A DNA stretch of 64,000 nucleotides from Mycoplana rhizolycopersici (GCF_013378445.1 NZ_JABXYK010000012.1:62001-126000); one strand, 5' to 3'. Shown: positions 9,626-17,037, counted from the first letter of the stretch. Numbers and translations: made by a program. Notes: generated from the sequence alone by a model not told the origin.

Positions 9626-9756
9626 GATGCTTCTCCTTGTCGGGCGGGGGAACCTGTACGGGACAGATGGTGCCTTGGGAAAAGCGTTCCGGATAGACAG
9701 ATCCGGCGGGCGTTTGGACGGAACAACCGCAGGTTTTCGGCTGGTAGCCGGCGCTT

Positions 9757-10074
9757 TCAGTAGTACCGGGGAATCGGACCGTTCTGCGGCGTCTGGTCAG
9801 GCAGGTCGACGAACGCCTCGTCGACGTAGCACCAGCCCCAGCCTTCCGGCGGATCGTAGCCCTCGATGATCTGATGGCCGGTTTCGCGGAAATGCGCGGT
9901 CGCGTGCCGGCCGATCGACTGGTCGCAGCATCCGACATGCCCGCAGATGCGGCAGAGCCTCAAATGAAACCACTCGAGTCCTTCTCCCAGGCATTCCTCA
10001 CATCCGAGCGTCTTCGGCCCGACGCGCCGGACCAGCCTGATATGAGAGCAATTGGCCATGGCCTGATCCGTCAT
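9757..10074 (-). CDS. UBP-type zinc finger protein
   Basis: This 105-residue protein is essentially one ZnF-UBP domain. The full set of candidate zinc ligands is present: C9 and H11 (NCSHI), C25 and C28 (CEEC), C41 and C44 (CRIC), C49, H57, H61 and H67. After the finger comes [13 protein letters not shown], at the position where eukaryotic domains of this family contact the ubiquitin C-terminus. Bacteria lack ubiquitin, and the ligand of bacterial members is not established. Its start codon overlaps the stop of the upstream receiver protein by ATGA (10071-10074), so the two are translationally coupled. poxB begins 131 bases downstream on the same strand. Confidence 0.85.
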   Translation of the reverse strand: MTDQAMANCSHIRLVRRVGPKTLGCEECLGEGLEWFHLRLCRICGHVGCCDQSIGRHATAHFRETGHQIIEGYDPPEGWGWCYVDEAFVDLPDQTPQNGPIPRYY

Positions 10075-10436
10075 TTGCTTGCGATTGCGTCTTCGACGCA
10101 GGTGGCGAGCGCCTCGGCCTGGAAGGGCTTCTGCAGGACGCAGACCTCCGGTCCGACCTGCGCGCGCACCGCCTTTCCCGATGACGCGGTGATGAAGACG
10201 AACGGCGTCGTGCATTGCCGCTCGCGCAGCATGGTGAACAGGTCGATGCCGCTCATGCCGTCCATCTGAACATCGGAGACGATGCAGGAACAGGTAGACA
10301 CGCATTCGGAGTCCAGGAACTCCTCCGCCGAAACGAAGGCCCTTACCGAAAAGCCAAGCGATCTGAGAAGGCTGCTGGTCGCCCGACGAACGGCTTCTTC
10401 GTCGTCGATCACCGAAACGATGTGGGGAGTTTCCAC
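10071..10436 (-). CDS. Single-domain response regulator (receiver only, FixJ/CheY-like)
   Basis: This 121-residue protein is a bare receiver: acidic pair D11/D12, phospho-acceptor D55 (CIVSDVQMDG), T83 (FITAS) and K103 (LQKPF). It has no output domain, so it must act through a partner protein or as a phosphate sink. GTG at 10436 is the best start because the fold begins at once; it has only a weak ribosome site. The stop overlaps the start of the UBP-finger gene, which makes that protein a plausible output partner. No histidine kinase is encoded in the window. A promoter-like GTATAATT lies about 77 bases upstream. Confidence 0.85.
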   Translation of the reverse strand: METPHIVSVIDDEEAVRRATSSLLRSLGFSVRAFVSAEEFLDSECVSTCSCIVSDVQMDGMSGIDLFTMLRERQCTTPFVFITASSGKAVRAQVGPEVCVLQKPFQAEALATCVEDAIASK

Positions 10437-10440
10437 CGGG

Positions 10441-10448
10441 AATTATAC
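10441..10448 (-). promoter_or_regulatory. Copy of the GTATAATT motif touching the receiver start codon
   Basis: On the minus strand GTATAATT ends 4 bases before the GTG start of the receiver gene. If it acted as a -10 box the transcript would begin inside the start codon, so it would be leaderless or nonfunctional. It is listed because it matches the more credible copies at 10513, 11373 and 13948. Confidence 0.25.
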
Positions 10449-10512
10449 CAATCTCCGGCCGGAGCCGGTTTCTGTCATTGGTGGCAGTATGGCCCCGAAC
10501 CATCGCCATTTG

Positions 10513-10529
10513 AATTATACAGGGGTTTA
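10513..10529 (-). promoter_or_regulatory. Candidate promoter -10 element for receiver/UBP-finger operon
   Basis: On the minus strand this reads TAAACCCCTGTATAATT. The TATAAT box is perfect and lies about 77 bases upstream of the receiver start codon. No TTGACA-like -35 is seen at 17 bases, so an extended -10, an activator or another sigma factor is likely. Fifteen of 17 bases match the element at 13948-13964 in front of the candidate sRNA. Confidence 0.5.
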
Positions 10530-10657
10530 TTCGGTAGACATCTCGAGAGAATTGGCCGGTTTTGGTTCCGCCAAAGTTAAAAAATACAAGTCTTGATACG
10601 AATACTGCGAAAATCGATGCGGGGCGTAGCGCTATTAAAATCTGGCAGGCCGGGGCC

Positions 10658-11281
10658 TCACGCGGTCGATCTGGACAGGCCCAGCACTTCCGCCATCCGC
10701 ACCAGGTCGGCAAATGTTTTGGCCATCATCTTGCGGCTGATTTTGCCACGGTGAATCTTGACGGTGATCTCGCTCAGGCCGAGCTCCCCGGCGATCTGCT
10801 TGTTCATCAGGCCGGCTGTCGCCATGGCCATGATCTGCTGCTCGCGCGGGGAAAGCGTCTGGTAGCGGGTGCGCAGCTCAATCTCCGTCCGGTCCGAGCC
10901 GCGGACGAGCCTGTCCTTCTCCACTGCGGCTGCGACGGCGTCCAGGATGTCCTGATCGCGGAAGGGCTTGGCCAGAAAGTCGGCAGCGCCCGCCTTCATC
11001 GCCCTGACCGTCATCGGAATGTCGCCATGGCCGGTCACGAATATCACGGGCGTGTTCACGCCCCGCTCGGCGAGCTTCTGGTGAAAGTCCAGCCCGCTGG
11101 TGAAGGGCAGCCGCACGTCCAGGATCAGGCAGTTCGCATCCGGCAGGCGAGCATCGTCATAGAGTTCCTGCGCCGTTGCGAACGTCTTGACGCTGTATCC
11201 GACGGACCGGAGCAGGGTGTCCAAGGAATGGCGAATGAGCGGCTCGTCATCAACGACCAGGACAAGGGGGCTTTCCGACAT
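10658..11281 (-). CDS. FixJ-type two-component response regulator (receiver + LuxR helix-turn-helix)
   Basis: The 207 residues start MSESPLVLVVDDEPL. The receiver has D11/D12, phospho-acceptor D55 (CLILDVRLP), T83 (FVTGHGD) and K105 (FLAKPF). A LuxR/FixJ-type helix-turn-helix fills about 140-205 (LSPREQQIM, MNKQIAGELGLSEITVKIHR). A longer in-frame start at 11374 exists but its extra residues do not resemble a receiver. It is an orphan regulator: no kinase is nearby. It is transcribed towards the second receiver, the zinc finger and poxB-cydAB, which are natural candidate targets, and it diverges from a short AraC gene. Confidence 0.88.
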   Translation of the reverse strand: MSESPLVLVVDDEPLIRHSLDTLLRSVGYSVKTFATAQELYDDARLPDANCLILDVRLPFTSGLDFHQKLAERGVNTPVIFVTGHGDIPMTVRAMKAGAADFLAKPFRDQDILDAVAAAVEKDRLVRGSDRTEIELRTRYQTLSPREQQIMAMATAGLMNKQIAGELGLSEITVKIHRGKISRKMMAKTFADLVRMAEVLGLSRSTA

Positions 11282-11372
11282 GGCAGGCGCTTCTTCCAGA
11301 TTGCAGTTCCTCGTTCCTGCGCATTCGCAAGGCGGACGCCAAGAACACCTAAACACGCGCCCGCGCGAGGGC

Positions 11373-11380
11373 AATTATAC
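11373..11380 (-). promoter_or_regulatory. Candidate -10 element of the FixJ-type regulator gene
   Basis: GTATAATT on the minus strand lies about 92 bases before the regulator's start codon. It overlaps a perfect 12-base palindrome ATACCCGGGTAT at 11377-11388, a possible regulator site. A second inverted repeat, CCGCTA (11392-11397) with TAGCGG (11409-11414), lies just upstream, between this gene and the divergent AraC gene. Confidence 0.45.
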
Positions 11381-11504
11381 CCGGGTATGCTCCGCTAACA
11401 CTCATGTGTAGCGGAAGTCGATCACAGTACGATTTCGCATCATGCGGACCGATTTCATTATGGAGGCACAAAATCGCACTGCCATCTTTTCAAGGAGATC
11501 GAAG

Positions 11505-12095
11505 ATGTCTGTCAATGCCGATGCAGTCCTTGAGCGCTCTGAACGCCGAAACGATATTCGCGACCTGAGCAACAGGACCTCGAGCGAGGTCTCGGATCTG
11601 CTCCTGCGGGCGATCAGCCTCGTCGAGCGGGACGAGGTCGTTGCCATCGACCTGATGAAGAAGGCGTCCAGCCTCCTGAGGCCGAGCGGTGCCAAGACGT
11701 CACCGGCTGCTGACCAGGGCATCGTCGTCGGGGGGCTCGCACCCTGGCAGGCAAAGCGTACCACGGCCTATATTGCCGAGCGCATCTCCCATTCGATCTC
11801 GCTTCCCGAGCTTGCCAGCGTCGCAAAGCTGAGCACGAGCTATTTCTCCGCCGCCTTCAAGGCGACCTTCGGCATGCCGCCGCACGCCTATATTGTGCAC
11901 CAGCGGGTCGCCTTCGCCAAGCACCTGATGACCAGCAGCGAGGCGCCGCTCTGCGAAATCGCGCTCGATTGCGGCCTGTCAGACCAGGCGCACCTCTCCC
12001 GCGTCTTTCGCAAGGTAACCGGCATGACACCCAGCGCCTGGCGCCGCTTCAGCGCCCGCCCCCTTGTCGCGGCCGCTTCCCTTGGCGATCGGTAA
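11505..12095 (+). CDS. Short AraC family transcriptional regulator
   Basis: The start at 11505 is supported by AAGGAGA six bases upstream; an in-frame ATG at 11442 lacks one. Of 196 residues the last 100 or so form the AraC double helix-turn-helix (ISLPELASVAKLSTSYFSAA and CEIALDCGLSDQAHLSRVFR, ending GMTPSAWRR). The N-terminal 90 residues are charged and helical and do not resemble a cupin sensor, so signal input may come from another protein. It is divergent from the FixJ-type regulator and precedes the flavin reductase gene by 182 bases. This arrangement fits a regulator of either neighbour. Confidence 0.85.
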   Translation: MSVNADAVLERSERRNDIRDLSNRTSSEVSDLLLRAISLVERDEVVAIDLMKKASSLLRPSGAKTSPAADQGIVVGGLAPWQAKRTTAYIAERISHSISLPELASVAKLSTSYFSAAFKATFGMPPHAYIVHQRVAFAKHLMTSSEAPLCEIALDCGLSDQAHLSRVFRKVTGMTPSAWRRFSARPLVAAASLGDR

Positions 12096-12277
12096 TCGCC
12101 GGTTCATGCGAGCTTGAGGCCGTCCGCATCTGCGATGCCGGAAGATGCCGGCCTGCCTATCGAAACTCATCCGAAACGGAACTGCTGTATAGTCCGCCCG
12201 CGGCGGTTATCCTGCCAGCCATCCGCTATCGAGCGCGATCTGACATCGCAGGCCTGATCAGGGCAAGGAGGGAAGGA

Positions 12278-13393
12278 ATGACCGGAACGAAGCTTTTTTC
12301 GCCCATCCAGATGGGAAACCTGCGGCTCGACAACCGCATCGTCATCGCCCCCATGTGCCAGTATTCGGCGGAAGATGGCAGGATGACCGACTGGCACCTG
12401 ATGCACCTCGGCATGCTGGCAAATTCCGGTGCGGGCGTGCTCACGATCGAGGCGACGGCGGTCTCCCCTGAGGGCCGCATCTCCTATGGCGACGTCGGGC
12501 TCTACTCCGACGCATGCGAAGCGGCGATGGAGCGCGTCCTTGCCGGCGTCCGCCGGTGGTCGAACATGCCGATCGCGATCCAGCTTGGCCATGCCGGGCG
12601 CAAGGCCTCGAGCGAGGTGCCATGGCTTGGCGGCGGGCAGATCGCGCCGTCATCGACCAACGGATGGAAAACGGTCGCGCCCGCCGGGGTTCCGTTCCGC
12701 ACGATCTACGACCCGCCCGTCGCGCTCGACGACAGCGGTATGAACCGCATACGCAAGGCGTTCGCCGACGCCGCCCGACGCGCGGCGAAACTGGGGATCG
12801 ACGCGGTGCAGATTCACGGCGCACACGGATACCTGCTGCACCAGTTTCTTTCGCCGCTGTCGAACACGCGGGCCGACGCCTATGGCGGCTCGCTCGAAAA
12901 CCGCATGCGTTTTCCGCTGGAGGTTTTCGAGGCCGTGCGCGAAGCCTTTCCGGCGGAGCGTCCCGTCACGATGCGGCTTTCGGCCACCGACTGGGTTGCC
13001 GGAGGCTGGGACGTCGATCAGTCCATCGCGTTTGCCCAGGAGCTCGAACGCCGGGGTTGCAGCGCTATCCACGTGTCGAGCGGAGGGCTCTCCGAGCACC
13101 AGAAGATCGCGCTCGGGCCGAACTATCAGGTGCCGTTCGCCCGCGCGATCAAGGCGGCGACCAGCCTTCCGGTTATCGCCGTCGGCCTTATCACCGAATT
13201 CGAGCAGGCCGAGGCGATCCTCGTCACAGGCGATGCGGACATGATCGCCATCGCACGCGCGATCCTCTACGATCCCCGCTGGCCCTGGCATGCGGCCGCG
13301 CATTTCGGCGAGACGGTGCGGGCTGCCGACCAGTATCTTCGCTGCCAGCCCCGCCAGTTCAAGCACCTGTTCGAACACGTTTCGGCCGTCTGA
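12278..13393 (+). CDS. NADH:flavin oxidoreductase, old yellow enzyme family (YqjM/NemA-like)
   Basis: The ATG at 12278 has a purine-rich site (AAGGAGGGAAGGA) just upstream. The 371-residue TIM barrel shows FMN and substrate motifs of the OYE family: APMCQYSAEDGRMTDWHLMH near the N-terminus with the YqjM-type cysteine, the pocket HGAHGYLLHQFLSPLSNTR with its paired histidines, and YGGSLENRMRF. The C-terminal phosphate-binding region is VGLITEFEQAEAIL. Such enzymes reduce activated C=C bonds of enals, enones or nitro compounds using NAD(P)H, often in electrophile stress. It is a single gene, followed by a hairpin at 13422-13447. Confidence 0.92.
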   Translation: MTGTKLFSPIQMGNLRLDNRIVIAPMCQYSAEDGRMTDWHLMHLGMLANSGAGVLTIEATAVSPEGRISYGDVGLYSDACEAAMERVLAGVRRWSNMPIAIQLGHAGRKASSEVPWLGGGQIAPSSTNGWKTVAPAGVPFRTIYDPPVALDDSGMNRIRKAFADAARRAAKLGIDAVQIHGAHGYLLHQFLSPLSNTRADAYGGSLENRMRFPLEVFEAVREAFPAERPVTMRLSATDWVAGGWDVDQSIAFAQELERRGCSAIHVSSGGLSEHQKIALGPNYQVPFARAIKAATSLPVIAVGLITEFEQAEAILVTGDADMIAIARAILYDPRWPWHAAAHFGETVRAADQYLRCQPRQFKHLFEHVSAV

Positions 13394-13421
13394 CCGCCCC
13401 GGCCGCGTTTGCGGGGCGCAT

Positions 13422-13447
13422 CCCTTTCGATCCATGAGTCGAAAGGG
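13422..13447 (+). terminator. Hairpin after the OYE gene
   Basis: CCCTTTCGA (13422-13430) and TCGAAAGGG (13439-13447) form a perfect 9-bp stem with an 8-base loop, 28 bases after the OYE stop. No T run follows, so termination may be weak or factor-dependent. Confidence 0.4.
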
Positions 13448-13458
13448 CGCGCCGTGCT

Positions 13459-13704
13459 GTGCAGGGCAGTGCCGACAGGATGGCAGGCAATACCGTTGCC
13501 CTCGTCGGGGACGCAGCGTTCGTCGTGCGGCCCCACACGGCGATGGGCGCCTCGAAGGCTGCGGGTGACGCAATGGCGCTTGGTGACAGCCTCTCCCGTT
13601 CGCAATCGGTCGACGAAGCCTTGCGGCGTTATGCTGCGTTGCGCATGCCCGTCGGGGAAGACATTTCAAGCTACGGTCGCCGACTGGGCGCATCCGCGCT
13701 CTGA
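13459..13704 (+). pseudogene. C-terminal remnant of an FAD-dependent monooxygenase
   Basis: The 81 residues contain VALVGDAAFVVRPHTAMGAS and KAAGDAMALGDSL, the GD motif and following helix that lie near the C-terminus of p-hydroxybenzoate-hydroxylase-type FAD monooxygenases (normally about 370-400 residues). Everything upstream, including the N-terminal GxGxxG FAD fold, is missing; the sequence before it is the OYE intergenic hairpin. The only start is a GTG without a ribosome site. It is best read as a deletion remnant rather than a functional small gene. Confidence 0.7.
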
Positions 13705-13792
13705 CGCCTGCTTCGGGAGGGAAGACACGTGCTCTCCTCCCGTTCGCGTTCGATGGCATGGAAACTGCCACTTGAGACCGGATGCCGACGCG

Positions 13793-13942
13793 AAAGACCG
13801 CCCGGCGGCGGAGCCGGGCGGTCTGGCGGAGTTTGGGTCCGCGAGCTTTGGACGAGGGGGGGATCCGAAGCTCGGTAGCGGGGAGGGGAGTGCGCTACCG
13901 CCTCTTTTGAGGCTGAAACGAGATTACTATGGCGCGCGCGGC
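13793..13942 (-). ncRNA. Candidate small RNA with C-rich (anti-Shine-Dalgarno-like) hairpin loops
   Basis: A perfect -10 box (13948-13955) faces this stretch on the minus strand, which has no gene. The RNA would fold into four almost contiguous hairpins: GCCTC/GAGGC with an AAAA loop (13913-13900); CGGTAGCG/CGCTACCG, 8 bp perfect, loop CACTCCCCTCCC (13900-13873); GAGCTT/AAGCTC extended by GGA/TCC, loop TCCCCCCCTCG (13873-13843); and an 11-bp perfect terminator-like stem (13823-13796) followed by TTTCGCG. Two hairpins exposing C-rich loops followed by a GC terminator resemble, from memory, the rhizobial alpha-r14/suhB (NfeR1) and cuckoo sRNAs, whose loops mimic anti-Shine-Dalgarno sequence. 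The match to a named family is inference. Confidence 0.5.
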
Positions 13943-13947
13943 TTTGA

Positions 13948-13964
13948 AATTATACCGGGGTTTG
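13948..13964 (-). promoter_or_regulatory. Candidate promoter element of the small RNA
   Basis: On the minus strand this reads CAAACCCCGGTATAATT, matching 15 of 17 bases of the element at 10513-10529 upstream of the receiver/UBP-finger genes. It points into a stretch with no protein gene on that strand, which is why a small RNA is proposed. CCGGG/CCCGG repeats lie in the spacer just upstream of the -10. Confidence 0.5.
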
Positions 13965-14001
13965 CCCGGCATCATACATGCGGATGGGGTGATGGGGCGG
14001 A

Positions 14002-14460
14002 TCATGCAAGCCGGGCTATCACGCCAACCGCGAGGATCGCAGCCCCGGCGAAATCCGTCACCATGGCGAAGCTTTCCTTTGCGCTCCGGTCGCGATTCAT
14101 GGCGTGCTTGACCCCTGCCAGCGCCAGATAGAGACCGCCGGCCAGCCCCGCCGGAGCCACCCAGCCGGGCATCAGCAGGCTCAGCGTGCCGATCAGCCCC
14201 ATCGCCAGGTTGCCGCAGCCGATCTCGGTGACCAGCTTTTCGGCGTCCGGGTCGTCGATCCCGAAAATGCTCTTGGCGGTGAAGGACGGCTGAAGCACCT
14301 GCTTGAAGCCGGCAAGCAGCAGCCTGATGCCCGCGGCCCAGAACACGAACCACTTGCCCACCAGAAACAGCAGGCCGGCGTCCGATCCCGCGATCCATTC
14401 CGCAAGGATGGACAGGACCGGAAGAACGAACATCAATGCGGCGACAGCGACGAAATACAT
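14002..14460 (-). CDS. Small integral membrane protein of unknown function (possibly DUF6790-like)
   Basis: The protein from the ATG at 14460 has 152 residues and begins with a hydrophobic segment (MYFVAVAALMFVLPVLSILA). Three further hydrophobic stretches are visible at about 28-52, 85-115 and 130-150. A conserved-looking motif EIGCGNLAMGLIGTLSLL precedes the third. It reminds me of the DUF6790 membrane family but I cannot confirm this. No partner gene is evident: the preceding gene on this strand ends about 190 bases away behind a strong terminator. No function is assigned. Confidence 0.65.
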   Translation of the reverse strand: MYFVAVAALMFVLPVLSILAEWIAGSDAGLLFLVGKWFVFWAAGIRLLLAGFKQVLQPSFTAKSIFGIDDPDAEKLVTEIGCGNLAMGLIGTLSLLMPGWVAPAGLAGGLYLALAGVKHAMNRDRSAKESFAMVTDFAGAAILAVGVIARLA

Positions 14461-14598
14461 CGGAAAACTCCGCGTCAGGGACAGCGGTTTCCATCCTAGA
14501 TTGCCGCGTCGGCGAAGCCAATGGGCGGCGGCGCGCGCCGGGGTTCGTCCATTCGGTGGATCGCTGGTGTAGCATTGCCGCCATGCCGGCAAAAAAAG

Positions 14599-14622
14599 AA
14601 CCCGCGGCGACTGCCGCGGGTT
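14599..14622 (-). terminator. Intrinsic terminator of the carboxynorspermidine dehydrogenase operon
   Basis: AACCCGCGGC (14599-14608) and GCCGCGGGTT (14613-14622) form a perfect 10-bp stem with loop GACT. On the minus strand it is followed by TTCTTTTTTT. It lies 26 bases after the dehydrogenase stop codon. Confidence 0.9.
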
Positions 14623-14647
14623 TGATCGTTCGTTTCGGAGCCGTTGC

Positions 14648-15886
14648 CTATTCGAACAGCGGGCGCTCCTGGCCATTCTCGCGGATCCAGGTCGACAGGC
14701 CGATCTTGGCGAGCACGGAGAGGAAGGGCTTGGGCGCCAGTTCCTCGACGTTCGCCATATGCTTGACGTCCCACTCGCCGGTCGCGACCAGCATGGCGGC
14801 GGCGACCGGGGGAACGCCGGCAGTGTAGGAGATGCCCTGGGAGCCGACCTCTTCGTAGGCTTCCTTGTGGTCCGCCACGTTGTAGATGAAGACCTCGCGT
14901 TCCTTGCCGTCCTTGGTGCCCTTGACGAAGTCGCCGATGCAGGTCTTGCCGGTATATTCCGGTGCGAGCGAGGCCGGGTCGGGCAGGCAGGCCTTGACGA
15001 CCTTGAGCGGCACGACTTCGGAACCGTCGGCGAGCTTGACCGGCTGCTCGGAGAGAAGGCCGATCGACTTCAGGACGGTGAAGACGTTGATGTAGTGGTC
15101 GCCGAAGCCCATCCAGAAGCGCACGTCGGCGCCGTCCATGTTCTTGGCCAGCGAATGCACTTCGTCATGGCCGCAGAGATAGGCGCGGCGGGTGCCGACG
15201 ACCGGCAGGTCGTAGTCCTTGCCGATCTCGAACATCTTGTTGACGTTCCATTCGCCGTTCTGCCACGAATAGACCACGCCGGTGAATTCGCGGAAGTTGA
15301 TTTCCGGGTCGAAGTTGGTGGCGAAGTACTTGCCATGGCTGCCGGCGTTGATGTCGACGATGTCGACGTCCGTCACCTTGTCGAGGTACTCGTCCTTGGC
15401 GAGCCTGGCGTAGGCGTTGACGACGCCCGGGTCGAAGCCGGCGCCGAGGATGGCGGTGATGCCCTTCTCCCGGCATTCGTCAGCGCGCTTCCATTCGTAG
15501 TTTCCGTACCACGGCGGGGTCTCGCAGATCTTGTTCGGCTCTTCGTGGATAGCCGTGTCGATATAGGCGACGCCGGTATCCATGCAGGCGCGCAGCACCG
15601 ACATGTTGAGGAAGGCGGTGCCGACATTGATGACGATCTCGCAGCCCGTCTTCTTGATGAGCGCCTTCGTGGCTTCGATATCGAGGGCATCCAGGGCATG
15701 GGCTTCGAGGGCGCCCGGCTGCTTCATCGCCTTCTTTTCATGGACGGAGGCGATGATCGCATCGCACTTGGACTTCGTGCGCGAAGCGATGTGAATGTCG
15801 CCGAGGACGTCATTGTTCTGAGCGCACTTGTGCGCCACCACCTGGGCAACGCCACCCGCGCCGATGATGAGAACGTTCTTTTTCAT
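14648..15886 (-). CDS. Carboxynorspermidine (carboxyspermidine) dehydrogenase
   Basis: This 412-residue saccharopine-dehydrogenase-like protein starts MKKNVLIIGAGGVAQVVAHK, a Rossmann NAD(P) motif. It continues with VINVGTAFLNMSVLRACMDT, AILGAGFDPGVVNAYARLA and DINAGSHGKYFATNFDPEIN, blocks typical of the bacterial polyamine enzyme. It condenses aspartate semialdehyde with a diamine (diaminopropane or putrescine) and reduces the product to carboxynorspermidine or carboxyspermidine. It follows the matching decarboxylase by 53 bases on the same strand and ends at a clear intrinsic terminator. AAGGAG lies about 12 bases upstream of the start. The sequence does not decide between the two diamine substrates; in rhizobia the route supplies spermidine. 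Confidence 0.93.
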   Translation of the reverse strand: MKKNVLIIGAGGVAQVVAHKCAQNNDVLGDIHIASRTKSKCDAIIASVHEKKAMKQPGALEAHALDALDIEATKALIKKTGCEIVINVGTAFLNMSVLRACMDTGVAYIDTAIHEEPNKICETPPWYGNYEWKRADECREKGITAILGAGFDPGVVNAYARLAKDEYLDKVTDVDIVDINAGSHGKYFATNFDPEINFREFTGVVYSWQNGEWNVNKMFEIGKDYDLPVVGTRRAYLCGHDEVHSLAKNMDGADVRFWMGFGDHYINVFTVLKSIGLLSEQPVKLADGSEVVPLKVVKACLPDPASLAPEYTGKTCIGDFVKGTKDGKEREVFIYNVADHKEAYEEVGSQGISYTAGVPPVAAAMLVATGEWDVKHMANVEELAPKPFLSVLAKIGLSTWIRENGQERPLFE

Positions 15887-15939
15887 TTCGGGGTAAATCT
15901 CCTTGTACCCTTAGCTGTCGTAGCTGTGAATTTTTGGCC

Positions 15940-17037
15940 TCAGGAGAGGCTCTGTTCGTAGTCCGCATAGGTGAAGTCGCGGACCGTCCTGATCGAGCCA
16001 TCCAGTTCGCGGATGGCGATGGCCGGCATCTTGACGCCGTTGAACCAGTTCTTCTTGACCATTGTATAACCGGCGGCGTCCTGGATCGAGATGCGGTCGC
16101 CGACGCTGATCTCGTTTTCGAAGTCGAACTCGCCGAAGATGTCGCCGGCCAGGCACGACTTGCCGCAGATCATCCAGCGGTGCGGGCCCTTGTTCGGGGC
16201 GAGCTTGGCGCTCTCGCGGTAGATCAGAAGATCAAGCATGTGGGCTTCGATCGATGAATCGACGATCGCGAGGTTCTTGCCGTTGTAGAGCGTGTCGAGC
16301 ACCGTCACCTCCAGCGTCGTGGACTTGGTGATCGAGGCCTCGCCGGGCTCCAGATAGACCTGCACGTCGTATTCGCCGGAAAAGCGCTTGAGACGCTCGG
16401 CGAATTTCTCCAGCGGGTAGCTCTCGCCGGTGAAATGGATGCCGCCGCCGAGGCTGACCCATTCCGCCCTGCGCAAGAGTGGTGCGAACTTCTCCTCGAT
16501 CGCGCCGAGCATGCGGTCGAAAAGGTCGAAGTCGCCGTTCTCGCAGTTGTTGTGGATCATGAAGCCGGAGATCATGTCCATGACCGGCTCGACCTTCTTC
16601 ACGTCCCACTCGCCGAGCCTGGAGAAGGGGCGGGCGGGATCGGCGAGATCGAAGCTTGAGGAGGAGACGCCGGGGTTGAGGCGGAGGCCGCGGACGATGC
16701 CCGAGGACTGCCTGTCGAAGCGCTGCAACTGGCCGATCGAGTTGAAGATGATCTTGTCGGCGTGGCTGACGACCTCGTCGATCTCGTAGTCGGCATAGGC
16801 GACCGAATAGGCATGCGTCTCCTTGCCGAAGCGCTCGTGGCCGAGACGCACTTCGTTCAGCGACGAGGACGTCGTGCCGTCCATGTAGTCGCGCATGAAG
16901 TCGAACACGCCCCAGGTCGCGAAGCATTTCAGCGCCAACAGGGCCTTCGCGCCGGAAAGCTCGCGGAGCCTGGCGATCTTTTCCATGTTCAGAAGCAGCT
17001 TCGACTTGTCGATCAGGTAGTAGGGCGTCTGGATCAT
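15940..17037 (-). CDS. nspC: Carboxynorspermidine/carboxyspermidine decarboxylase
   Basis: This is a fold-III PLP decarboxylase of 365 residues from the ATG at 17037, giving the family-typical start MIQTPYYLIDKSKLLLNME. The PLP lysine is in ALLALKCFATWGVFDFMRDY (about residue 37). Other family blocks are HNNCENGDFDLF, SLGGGIHFTGESYPLEKF and the active-site loop CLAGDIFGEFDFE with its cysteine. It removes CO2 from carboxy(nor)spermidine to complete the polyamine. A longer in-frame start at 17103 exists but the extra residues are not family-like. It is the first gene of a two-gene operon with the dehydrogenase. Confidence 0.93.
   Translation of the reverse strand: MIQTPYYLIDKSKLLLNMEKIARLRELSGAKALLALKCFATWGVFDFMRDYMDGTTSSSLNEVRLGHERFGKETHAYSVAYADYEIDEVVSHADKIIFNSIGQLQRFDRQSSGIVRGLRLNPGVSSSSFDLADPARPFSRLGEWDVKKVEPVMDMISGFMIHNNCENGDFDLFDRMLGAIEEKFAPLLRRAEWVSLGGGIHFTGESYPLEKFAERLKRFSGEYDVQVYLEPGEASITKSTTLEVTVLDTLYNGKNLAIVDSSIEAHMLDLLIYRESAKLAPNKGPHRWMICGKSCLAGDIFGEFDFENEISVGDRISIQDAAGYTMVKKNWFNGVKMPAIAIRELDGSIRTVRDFTYADYEQSLS

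Noticed and set aside
12178-12208. GGAAC ... GTT as a possible EcfG general-stress promoter before the OYE gene
   Set aside because: The spacing is 23 bases instead of the 16-17 expected for EcfG-type promoters.
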